Source of the DNA: Desulfofustis sp964433645
GTDB lineage: Bacteria > Desulfobacterota > Desulfobulbia > Desulfobulbales > Desulfocapsaceae
NCBI GenBank assembly: GCA_964433645.1
Contig: CAYSSK010000104.1
Coordinates: 1 to 13,695 of the forward strand
Length of the DNA stretch: 13,695 bases
Reading direction: 5' to 3'
Below, piece after piece: positions 6,185-12,773 of this stretch (the stretch's first letter is position 1; each line of letters opens with the position of its first letter). Below the pieces are notes generated by a model, which was not told the DNA's origin, searched no databases, and saw only the letters and a list, made by a program, of their open reading frames with translations. Position numbers and translations under genes: made by a program.

Positions 6185-6313
6185 TCGGGACGATAATATC
6201 CTTCTGGCGGATATCGAATCGTCCATGACTATTTCGGTCTGGACCTGGATATTATCTGGCATGTATTGGCCAACGACTTGCCAGCACTAAAATTGCAGTT
6301 GCTATCTCTTTGA
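6177..6313 (+). pseudogene. HEPN (HepT-like) toxin remnant with internal deletion and frameshift
   Basis: The first 15 codons from ATG 6177 read MSNRDDNILLADIES, a typical HepT N-terminus. From 6224, in a different frame, the sequence reads HDYFGLDLDIIWHVLANDLPALK and ends at TGA 6311-6313, a typical HepT C-terminus. An intact HepT is about 110-120 residues, so roughly 70-80 codons are missing, including the arginine of the RX4HXY catalytic motif; only the HDY part remains. The start overlaps the MNT gene by 8 bases as in functional pairs. In the original frame translation stops at 6291-6293 in unrelated sequence. The protein cannot be an active RNase. Confidence 0.75.
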
Positions 6314-6367
6314 ATCAGCCTTGGTCTGGCTGGCTTTCCGCAGCGGCGTCGATAATTTGATCGGAGT

Positions 6368-6387
6368 AAAAAAGGGGACCCCGCTTT
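6368..6387. repeat. Collapsed GGGGACCCC repeat
   Basis: A run of six A, then GGGGACCCC and GCTTT. It combines the left arm of the AAAAAGGGGAC palindrome (777-799) with the right end (ACCCCGCTTT) of the element at 7350-7373, as if two members had recombined or an internal loop had been deleted. Confidence 0.6.
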
Positions 6388-6458
6388 CAAAGAATTTTTG
6401 GCTCATATCGCTGTTGTCTCGGATAAAAATGGTCTCCGGCACTACTCCTCGCCACTAA

Positions 6459-6533
6459 CCACTGAGAAACAGAATATCGGGGTCTGTCCCCCATTCCTTG
6501 GACAAACAGAATATCGGGGTCTGTCCCCCATTT
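6459..6533 (+). repeat. Two tandem copies of the AACAGAATATCGGGGTCTGTCCCCC repeat
   Basis: Copy one spans 6459-6495 and copy two 6504-6532. The shared AAACAGAATATCG...CCCCCATT block repeats with a 37-bp period. Both keep the GGGG-TCTGT-CCCC inverted pair, unlike the mutated copy at 99-136. The pair lies directly upstream of the MNT gene at 6554 and may influence its transcription. The 228 bases from 6314 to 6541 hold only these repeats and the one at 6368-6387; I see no gene there. Confidence 0.85.
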
Positions 6534-6553
6534 CCTGAAGAATGAGGCAACAA

Positions 6554-6844
6554 ATGGATACCGGAAATCTTTTATTAAAACTGCGAAAATTCAGGGATAC
6601 TCGTCAACAGGAATACGGTATTGAGGCACTGGGGATTTTTGGCTCCTATGCCAGAGGACAGGCTCGCCCTGACAGCGATGTTGATGTAGTAGTAAAACTT
6701 AGCAAACAAGATCTTTTCATCATGATTGGGATTAAACAGGATCTTGAAGAAGTCCTGCACCTGCCGGTGGATTTAGTAAGCTACCGTCCACAAATGGATG
6801 ATTTCCTGAAAAGGCGGATAGACAAGGACGCGCTATATGTATGA
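6554..6844 (+). CDS. mntA: MntA-like nucleotidyltransferase antitoxin
   Basis: A 96-residue minimal nucleotidyltransferase with an intact GSX10DXD motif: G30-S31 (GSYARGQARPDSDVDVVV), D42 and D44, and the third acidic residue D73 in PVDLVS. MntA antitoxins use ATP to AMPylate the tyrosine of the cognate HEPN toxin. ATG 6554 is preferred because GAGG (6544-6547) precedes it by 6 bases; ATG 6542 would add four residues and has no good site. The 3' end overlaps the HEPN gene by 8 bases, so the two are translationally coupled. It differs clearly in sequence from the MNT at 5894, so the pair is not a recent duplication. Confidence 0.9.
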   Translation: MDTGNLLLKLRKFRDTRQQEYGIEALGIFGSYARGQARPDSDVDVVVKLSKQDLFIMIGIKQDLEEVLHLPVDLVSYRPQMDDFLKRRIDKDALYV

Positions 6845-7211
6845 CAAAGAACTTGCCGCCCACATCCTCAAGCAGGCGTTGAAGAGTTCCGAAACGATAC
6901 GTACCCGATTTGAACCAGTACATTCAGTTAATGATTTTACTGTTTCACCGGCAGGTATGGAGAAATTTGACTCTATCTGCATGCTGCTGATAACAATAGG
7001 AGAAAGCCTGAAAAACCTGGATAAGGTCACGAATGGCAAGTTATTATCAGAGTATCCTGAAGTTGAGTGGAAAAAAGTTAAAGGACTTCGAGATATTATC
7101 ACTCATCAATATTTTCATGTGAATGTCGAGGCGATCTATGATGTTTGTAGCACAAAACTCCCGGATATGATCCCCGTGTTGACAAAAATGTTGAAAGATA
7201 TACAACAATGA
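6837..7211 (+). CDS. hepT: HepT-like HEPN-domain RNase toxin
   Basis: A 124-residue helical protein of the HepT (DUF86) family. The catalytic RX4HXY motif is intact: R85, H90 and Y92 within KGLRDIITHQYF. The H-x-Y tyrosine is the residue modified by MntA in characterised pairs. HepT cleaves RNA and arrests growth when unmodified. AAGGA (6824-6828), inside the antitoxin gene, lies 8 bases before ATG 6837. In contrast to the remnant at 6177-6313, nothing is missing. A hairpin repeat (7309-7340) about 100 bp downstream may terminate this operon. Confidence 0.88.
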   Translation: MYDKELAAHILKQALKSSETIRTRFEPVHSVNDFTVSPAGMEKFDSICMLLITIGESLKNLDKVTNGKLLSEYPEVEWKKVKGLRDIITHQYFHVNVEAIYDVCSTKLPDMIPVLTKMLKDIQQ

Positions 7212-7308
7212 GCCGACCATCAATGTCCTGCTTTTCTTTCAAAACTGGAACCGGAGTATAAATGGGGATGTCTCGGCCTGCTCTTAGGTAGGTTGATGGA
7301 CTATTCAG

Positions 7309-7342
7309 AATTGGGGACTGTCCCGGGTCTGTCCCCAATTTT
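7309..7342. terminator. Hairpin repeat, probable terminator after mntA-hepT
   Basis: AATTGGGGAC (7309-7318) and GTCCCCAATT (7331-7340) are perfect 10-bp complements around a 12-base loop that itself contains GTCCC and GGGTC. A short T run follows. It is a composite member of the dispersed GGGGAC/GTCTGTCCCC family. The 97 bases before it show nothing recognisable. Confidence 0.55.
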
Positions 7343-7349
7343 CCTTAAA

Positions 7350-7373
7350 GGGGTCAGGCTTGACCCCGCTTTT
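7350..7373. repeat. GGGGTCA-GGCT-TGACCCC palindromic repeat
   Basis: GGGGTCA (7350-7356) and TGACCCC (7361-7367) form a perfect 7-bp stem around GGCT, followed by GCTTTT. Related partial copies are at 5644-5665 and 6368-6387. It sits just upstream of the phd/PIN promoter and may insulate it from the previous operon. Confidence 0.75.
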
Positions 7374-7384
7374 CACATTTCATC

Positions 7385-7413
7385 TTGAGTTCTTCAAAAA
7401 CTGAATGTATACT
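7385..7413 (+). promoter_or_regulatory. Promoter of the phd-PIN operon
   Basis: TTGAGT (7385-7390) and TATACT (7408-7413) are spaced exactly 17 bp and match sigma-70 boxes well. The -10 box lies inside the palindrome at 7404-7426. The start codon is 31 bp downstream of the -10 box, with a strong ribosome binding site between. Confidence 0.65.
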
Positions 7414-7426
7414 GCAACTATACATT
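7404..7426. promoter_or_regulatory. Operator palindrome over the phd-PIN promoter
   Basis: AATGTATA (7404-7411) and TATACATT (7419-7426) are perfect 8-bp inverted repeats around CTGCAAC. The palindrome covers the -10 box, so binding of the antitoxin or the toxin-antitoxin complex would block RNA polymerase. This matches the conditional autorepression known for Phd/YefM-type modules. Confidence 0.65.
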
Positions 7427-7444
7427 TAAAAGAGGAGGCTCACA

Positions 7445-7687
7445 ATGAAAGCTACTGTGGTAGATTTAAGATATAAAATGAACGATGTGCTCAAAGCTCT
7501 AGAAAGAAATGAAAAAGTGACTGTTCTCTATCGTGGCAAAGTCAAAGGGATTTTGGTCCCAGCTGGAGGGAGCAAGAAACTCAATATAAGAGAACATCCA
7601 TTTTTCGGAATGTCGTCTCAAGATGAAAGCCAGTCTGTGTCAGATGTTATGAAAGAATTGAGGAGGCCTCGATACGATGATATTTGA
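7445..7687 (+). CDS. Phd/YefM-type antitoxin
   Basis: An 80-residue protein. The N-terminal half (MKATVVDLRYKMNDVLKALE, then KVTVLYRGKVKGILVP) matches the Phd/YefM DNA-binding fold, where dimers bind the promoter palindrome. The C-terminal half (HPFFGMSSQDESQSVSDVMKELR) is the polar toxin-wrapping region. GAGGAGG (7431-7438 region) gives a strong ribosome binding site before ATG 7445. The gene overlaps the PIN toxin by 11 bases. It is likely the labile partner that neutralises the toxin and represses the operon through the operator at 7404-7426. Confidence 0.85.
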   Translation: MKATVVDLRYKMNDVLKALERNEKVTVLYRGKVKGILVPAGGSKKLNIREHPFFGMSSQDESQSVSDVMKELRRPRYDDI

Positions 7688-8054
7688 CACAGACATTTTC
7701 ATATGGGCTCAACGTGGCAACGAAAAGGCAGCAAAACTATTTGAAAAAGAAGAAGAAAAATATCTATCAATCCAGAGCTACATGGAGTTACTGCAGCACG
7801 CAAAAAATAAAACTCAGCACAAATACACAAAGGATTTCTTAACAACATTCGGATTTATTGTTCTTCCTCTAACAGAGAATATTGGCCATCGGGCTTCTAT
7901 ATACATTGAGCAATACACTTTATCGTCCAACCTTGGCTCAGGTGACGCTATAATAGCAGCCACGGCAGTCGAAAACAATATGCCCCTGGCCTCAAGTAAC
8001 GCAAAACATTTCGGGATAATAAAAGAACTGCAGCTTAAAGCATTTAAGCCTTGA
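7677..8054 (+). CDS. PIN-domain RNase toxin, VapC-like
   Basis: A 125-residue PIN-domain protein with the expected acidic residues: D4 and D6 (MIFDTDIFIW), E37 (SYMELLQ) and D90 (LGSGDAIIAATA), followed by the LASSNAKHF motif with N108. VapC-type PIN proteins are magnesium-dependent RNases, often specific for tRNA or rRNA. GAGGAGG (7660-7666), inside the antitoxin gene, lies 10 bases before ATG 7677, and the 11-base overlap implies translational coupling. It ends 17 bp before a palindrome that can terminate it. All catalytic residues are present, so the module looks functional. Confidence 0.9.
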   Translation: MIFDTDIFIWAQRGNEKAAKLFEKEEEKYLSIQSYMELLQHAKNKTQHKYTKDFLTTFGFIVLPLTENIGHRASIYIEQYTLSSNLGSGDAIIAATAVENNMPLASSNAKHFGIIKELQLKAFKP

Positions 8055-8058
8055 AAGT

Positions 8059-8130
8059 AAAAAGGGGACTAAAAAGGGGACTGTCCCCTTTTTTGCATTT
8101 TTAAAAAAGGGGACTGTCCCCATTTTTTTT
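8059..8130. terminator. Cluster of GGGGAC palindromes acting as a bidirectional terminator
   Basis: A partial copy (8059-8070) is followed by a perfect palindrome, AAAAAGGGGAC (8071-8081) and GTCCCCTTTTT (8083-8093). A second copy, AAAAAAGGGGACTGTCCCCATT with a long T run, is at 8103-8130. The elements fill the gap between the convergent PIN toxin gene (stop 8054) and the minus-strand polysaccharide operon (stop at 8129). Both strands present a GC stem followed by T runs, as rho-independent terminators do. Confidence 0.75.
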
Positions 8131-10507
8131 ACTTGCCGAATTCGATGTCGAGTTCGAGTTTGCGCAGGCGGCGGCGGTAGCTCTCGTTGCCCGGTTCCAG
8201 GGCGACGGCTTTTTGGTATTCTTCCAGGGCGCGGTAGGTGATGTTTTCCTGGCGGTAGTGATCGCCGAGCATGATGTGAAACGGTGCATGGTCGGGGCAG
8301 CGCTCTACGGCCCGGCGGAGCACCGACAGCGCCTCTTCCGGCTGGTTGTGGCGCCGGTGGTAGGAGATCAGCTGGGAGAACCAGCCGGGTTGCACCTCCT
8401 CTTCCCGGTCGATAAAGTCCAGGGCCCGGCTGCGGTAATAGCCGGCGTCCTCGATGTCGCCGATGTCTTCCTTGTAGTTCCCGAAACGGATCCACGCCTC
8501 CACCGACGGCGGCAGCACCTCAGCCACCTCGTCGCGGCTGAAGCGGTGCGTCTCCATCAGCGGGATCAGCGTTGCCGCCTGGCCGGGATCGCGTACGAAC
8601 CACTCGGTGAGCAGCTCGATCGCCTCCCGCCGCTGCCCGGAAACCAGCAGCCACTCCACCCAGCTGGCCACCAGCCGATGCTTGAGCACGGCCCGCCGAT
8701 AGCCCTCGGCCATCAGTTCGGTTGCCTCACCGACCCGCTCTTCCGGCAGCATCAGGCCGAGGCGCTGCAGGTAGATGCCCTCCATCGGCCGCAACAGAGC
8801 CGCCCGGTGGTAATAACCCAGCGCTGCCGCGCGCCCTTCCCGCAGCACCGCCAGGTTGCCGCGGTAAAACGGATAAAACGACTCCAGCGGATCCGAGCGC
8901 CCGGCCTCGGCCACGCCGGCCACCACCCGCTCCATGAGCGCCGGGTCGAGATGGCTGGAGATATAGACCGATTTAACCCGGTTAAAGCTATGGCCGGCCC
9001 GCAGCACCCCGTATTGCACCACCAGTACGACAGCCAAAAAGACCACGGAAAACACCAGCAGCGCCGGCAGGTGCTGCTTGCCGGCCGGCGCCAGCAACGA
9101 CTGTTCCTCCACCCCATAGCCGTGCCGGGTGTTGACCACCGCCACCAGCAGCCCGCAGAGGAAAAAGAAATACAGACCGATGGCGCTGTTTTGCAGGTTG
9201 AAATCGACCACGCTGTGCATCAGCAGCGCCGCGATCGAGGTCAGCGCACCGATGCCGACCAGCACCGCATAGCGGTCGCGCCGCCGGATCGCCCGCCGCC
9301 AGCCATGCAGCACGATGGTAATAACGAACCAGGCCATCAGCGCAAAGCCGAGCACCCCGCCGTCGGTCAGCAGCTCCAGGTAGTCGTTATGGGCATGCTC
9401 GAACACCCGGTCGGTGACGATGGTCTGGTAGGACGGATAGACATCGACAAAGGTGCCGAACCCGGCCCCGACCAGCGGAAAATCCTTGATGATCGCCAGC
9501 GTGTCACCATAGAGCGTGGTCCGCCCGTCCTGGATCGTCCAGTCAGCACCGATCGCCTTGTCGAACTCCTCGGCAATCGGCTGCCAGCCGAACCAGCTCA
9601 CCGCCAGCAGCACCAGGCAGAATACCACCCAGACGCTGACGCGCCCGAAACCGCGCTGGGCAACCCCCTTGAGCACGGCAAAGAGCAGCATCGACAGCAA
9701 GATGGTGATAATACCGCCCCGGCAGAGGCTGACAAACACGGAAAAGGCAAGCAGCACGAAGGCAAAACCGAGAAACAGGTGGAGATTGCTGCGCGCCGAG
9801 GAAAAAAAGGAGACGAACCGCTCCCGCCAGGACATATCCGCACTGACCGGCGGACGATAGAAGAGAAATAGGGCCAGGGCCAGCGGGCAGAGCGCCTCGA
9901 TAAAGGCGGCATACTGGTTGATATTGATCCACGGCCCGCCGGGACTGCCCCCGGGCGCCGGCCGAAACCAATAGATCCGCCCGTCCGCACTAAACTGCTG
10001 CAGAATCGCAAAAAAAGCGATCACGCTGCCCAGCGCCACGACAAAACCCAGCGCCCGCTTAATCCGCCCACCACTGCGCAGCACCTGCAGCGTCAGCACG
10101 AAAAGCAGCACCCCGGCGCCGAGCCGGAGAAACTCCTGCAGGGTGGCCTTGCGATGCACCGAGATCGACAGCCAGCCATCACCCCCGGCCTGCTCGTAGA
10201 CCGGCCGGTAGGCCTCCCAGCTCTGCGGCGAGATCACCTTCAGCAGCCCCACCGGCAGCGGCACCAACTGCAACAGCAGCAGCCCGAGCAAGAGCAACAG
10301 CGGCAGCAGCCCCGGCACCCGCAGCAACGGCTGGCCGGAACGGTACACCCCAAGCAAACAAAAAATCAGCCCCGCGGCAACACCAAGCTGCGCCACCGCC
10401 TTCGACCAGTATTCAACCGTGCCGAAGGCCAGCGGCGCAAAGGCCAGCACAAAAAGAAGAAACCCAAAAGAGAGCCGGCTACAGGTAACGACGTTAAGCC
10501 TGCCCAT
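8129..10507 (-). CDS. O-antigen ligase/Wzy-like polysaccharide polymerase with C-terminal TPR region
   Basis: A 792-residue protein. Residues about 12-460 hold roughly 10-12 membrane helices. The Wzy_C (O-antigen ligase/polymerase) loop has DGRTTLYGD (R329), VGAGFGTF (346-353), EHAHNDYLELLTDGG (370-384) and HSVVDFNLQN (431-440). Another helix at about 480-502 leads to a soluble region of about 290 residues. That region is rich in TPR-like helical pairs; the clearest is at 737-771 (DHAPFHIMLGDHYRQENITYRALEEYQKAVALEP). Ligases and polymerases of this superfamily move undecaprenyl-linked glycans in the periplasm; the TPR part probably docks partner proteins. GAGGG just upstream gives a ribosome binding site, and the gene starts 13 bp after the wzc-like stop, so they share an operon. 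Polymerase versus ligase cannot be told from sequence; the Wza/Wzc neighbours favour polymerase. Confidence 0.85.
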   Translation of the reverse strand: MGRLNVVTCSRLSFGFLLFVLAFAPLAFGTVEYWSKAVAQLGVAAGLIFCLLGVYRSGQPLLRVPGLLPLLLLLGLLLLQLVPLPVGLLKVISPQSWEAYRPVYEQAGGDGWLSISVHRKATLQEFLRLGAGVLLFVLTLQVLRSGGRIKRALGFVVALGSVIAFFAILQQFSADGRIYWFRPAPGGSPGGPWININQYAAFIEALCPLALALFLFYRPPVSADMSWRERFVSFFSSARSNLHLFLGFAFVLLAFSVFVSLCRGGIITILLSMLLFAVLKGVAQRGFGRVSVWVVFCLVLLAVSWFGWQPIAEEFDKAIGADWTIQDGRTTLYGDTLAIIKDFPLVGAGFGTFVDVYPSYQTIVTDRVFEHAHNDYLELLTDGGVLGFALMAWFVITIVLHGWRRAIRRRDRYAVLVGIGALTSIAALLMHSVVDFNLQNSAIGLYFFFLCGLLVAVVNTRHGYGVEEQSLLAPAGKQHLPALLVFSVVFLAVVLVVQYGVLRAGHSFNRVKSVYISSHLDPALMERVVAGVAEAGRSDPLESFYPFYRGNLAVLREGRAAALGYYHRAALLRPMEGIYLQRLGLMLPEERVGEATELMAEGYRRAVLKHRLVASWVEWLLVSGQRREAIELLTEWFVRDPGQAATLIPLMETHRFSRDEVAEVLPPSVEAWIRFGNYKEDIGDIEDAGYYRSRALDFIDREEEVQPGWFSQLISYHRRHNQPEEALSVLRRAVERCPDHAPFHIMLGDHYRQENITYRALEEYQKAVALEPGNESYRRRLRKLELDIEFGK

Positions 10508-10520
10508 GGCCAGCCCTCAG

Positions 10521-12764
10521 CTATGCCTTCTTTTCATCACTGGCATAACTGCTCGTATAACCGTAATAGTAGCCACGGGCATCGCTCATCTTCAAACCAT
10601 TCAACACAAACCCGAGCACCTGCCCGCGCACATCGGCCAGCTTCTTCAAGCCGCCGTTGAGCATCTCATAGGTGGTCTTGCCGAAGCGCACGACAACGAT
10701 GGTGCCATCGGCAACCCGGCTCAGGGCCAGACTGTCGGTAACCGTCTGCACCGGCGGCGAGTCGAGCAGCACGAAATCAAAGCGCTGTCGCACCGAGGCC
10801 AGCAGCTCCTCCATCTTCCTGGAGCCAAGCAGCTCAGAAGGGTTCGGCGGTTTCGGACCGGAGACGAGCAGGGCGATCTCTTCACCCGGCACCGTGCCGA
10901 TGATCGCCTTCGGGCTGTTGCCCGACAGATAACTGCTCAGCCCGCTCTCGTTGCGCACGGTAAAAATAGAATGCATCCGCGGCCGGCGCAGATCGCAATC
11001 GATCACCAGCACCTTCTTGCCGCCCTGGGCCAGGATCCGGGCCAGGTTGATGGTGGTCGCGGTCTTGCCCTCGGCCTGCATCATACTGGTCACCAAGATC
11101 ACGCCGGGCGGCTTTTCCGCCGAGGAGAGCAGCAGGCTGGAGCGCACCAGCCGATAACTCTCGGCCAACGGTGAGAGCGGTTGGCGGACGATATAGGACT
11201 CGATCCGCTCGTCCGGTTTGGTCAGCTGAGCCACCGAACCGAGCACCGGCACACCGTAGCGGCGCTCCAACTCGGTTTCGGACTTGACCGTATTATCGAG
11301 ATACTCGATGAGGAAAGCCAAGCCAACACCGCCGAACACGCCAAGGATAAGTCCGAGCATCAGGATACGCCCCTTGTTCGGGGAAGACGGCGCCATCGGC
11401 AGATCAGCCTCTTTCACCACCCAGATATTGACGCTCTGGGACTGGTCGGTAACCCCTTCTTTCTTGATACTCGCCTGCAGCGTATCGTAGAGCATACGGC
11501 TGCTGTCCACTTCCCGCTTGAGGATCGAGTACTGGATATACTTCTCGTTCAGATCGAGCAGTTCGTCCTTGGTTTGGTCTATCAACTCCTGGAGGTTGCG
11601 TGCTCTCGAGTCGGCAAGCTCATAGGCGTTTTCCGTGGAAGAAATAATCCGCCGCACCTCGAACCGCCGCTCGTTTTGCAAATTTCCCAATTCTTCATTG
11701 GCCTTGGTCATCGTCGGATGCTTCGGCCCGAATTTTTTGGAAAGCTCAACGATGTTCTGCCGGGCCTTATAAACTTTCTCCCGCAGATCTTTGAGCACCT
11801 TGTTCTCGGCAAAGACCGGGATGTTTTCCAGCTTATCAAAATCATTGCCGGCGGCGCGAATCTGCCCCAGCAGCGCTTCCACCTCTTTGCGCTCCGCCTC
11901 GGCCCGGGACAATTGCGAACTGAACTCGCTCAGTTTCTGCGGCTGGACCGACAAGCGGTTCTCCACCGTTACCAGATCGTTGTCGCGCATATACTGCTGC
12001 AAGGCCCGTTCGGCCCACTCCAGTTTCTCCCGCTCCTGATCGGCTTTCGAACTCATCCACTGCAGCGAATAGCTCGAAGAAGCAAGTTTGATCTCGAGCA
12101 ATTCGTCCATATAGGCCTTGACCGCCGCGTTGGCCACGATTTTCGCCACCACCGGATTGGGGTGGCGGTAGCTGATCGAAACGATCTTGGTATTGGGCAC
12201 CGGACTTACCATCAGGCCGCCGCTCACCATCCGGGCGAATATCTCTTCTTCGGACAGGGGCTCCATTACCGGAATAGAGACGTCGCCATCAGCAGAGACG
12301 GAAACGTCTGTCTTTTCGGCACTTGAAAAAAAAGACAACGCTCCGGAAAGCCACCCCTTCACCGTCTTTTTCAGCCTTGATACAAAAGATGGCGTACGCT
12401 CCTGCTGCTGAGGAACAAACAGGCGGCGGTACTTGCCCGTCAAATCAAGTTCCTCAACAACCCGCCGCCCGACATTAACACTTCTGATCAGGGCCGACTG
12501 GGTATCGAGAAACTCCGGGTCGTACCGGTAATATTCCTGATCAAGCCCACGCATTCCCTGGTTTCGTTCGATTAGAACCTGGGACCAGGCAGTATATATG
12601 GGCGTGGTCGTATAGATCTTGACGACGGCAGCCAGTGTCACCAGCACGGCGATGGTTGCAATAATACCAAGTCTCTTGCGGATCACTTTCAGGTAGTCCC
12701 GCAAGTGTATCTCCCGCTCATCATCGTCGGCCGCCAGCGACCGTGGTTGATATTCTTCTTTCAT
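10521..12764 (-). CDS. Wzc-like polysaccharide co-polymerase with tyrosine autokinase domain
   Basis: A 747-residue BY-kinase fused to a chain-length regulator. Order: Wzz-type N-terminus with TM1 about 32-50, a long periplasmic part with coiled coils (about 225-300 and 320-435), TM2 about 467-487 preceded by PMAPSSPNK, then the cytoplasmic kinase domain. Walker A is MQAEGKTATTIN with K567 and T568, Walker A' is VLVIDCD (D589, D591), and Walker B is FVLLDSPP (D668). The C-terminal tyrosine cluster is GYYYGYTSSY (Y732-734, Y736, Y740), the usual autophosphorylation sites. Cycles of phosphorylation control polymerisation and export with Wza and Wzy. ATG 12764 lies 9 bp after the preceding gene's stop with no obvious ribosome binding site, so translation is probably coupled. 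The first glycine of the usual PGEGK motif is alanine here. Confidence 0.93.
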   Translation of the reverse strand: MKEEYQPRSLAADDDEREIHLRDYLKVIRKRLGIIATIAVLVTLAAVVKIYTTTPIYTAWSQVLIERNQGMRGLDQEYYRYDPEFLDTQSALIRSVNVGRRVVEELDLTGKYRRLFVPQQQERTPSFVSRLKKTVKGWLSGALSFFSSAEKTDVSVSADGDVSIPVMEPLSEEEIFARMVSGGLMVSPVPNTKIVSISYRHPNPVVAKIVANAAVKAYMDELLEIKLASSSYSLQWMSSKADQEREKLEWAERALQQYMRDNDLVTVENRLSVQPQKLSEFSSQLSRAEAERKEVEALLGQIRAAGNDFDKLENIPVFAENKVLKDLREKVYKARQNIVELSKKFGPKHPTMTKANEELGNLQNERRFEVRRIISSTENAYELADSRARNLQELIDQTKDELLDLNEKYIQYSILKREVDSSRMLYDTLQASIKKEGVTDQSQSVNIWVVKEADLPMAPSSPNKGRILMLGLILGVFGGVGLAFLIEYLDNTVKSETELERRYGVPVLGSVAQLTKPDERIESYIVRQPLSPLAESYRLVRSSLLLSSAEKPPGVILVTSMMQAEGKTATTINLARILAQGGKKVLVIDCDLRRPRMHSIFTVRNESGLSSYLSGNSPKAIIGTVPGEEIALLVSGPKPPNPSELLGSRKMEELLASVRQRFDFVLLDSPPVQTVTDSLALSRVADGTIVVVRFGKTTYEMLNGGLKKLADVRGQVLGFVLNGLKMSDARGYYYGYTSSYASDEKKA

Positions 12765-12773
12765 ATGAATAGG

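Noticed and set aside
6459..6533. Possible CRISPR-like array
   Set aside because: There are only two tandem units with an 8-base gap; the unit contains its own GGGG/CCCC pair and recurs far away at 99. It is a dispersed palindrome, not repeats and spacers.
8213..9871. 552-codon plus-strand open frame
   Set aside because: It is antisense to the Wzy-like gene; the product is rich in H, Q, R and P with no domain, as expected for a GC-rich shadow frame.
11181..12326. 381-codon plus-strand open frame
   Set aside because: It is antisense to the Wzc-like gene, with no recognisable motif.
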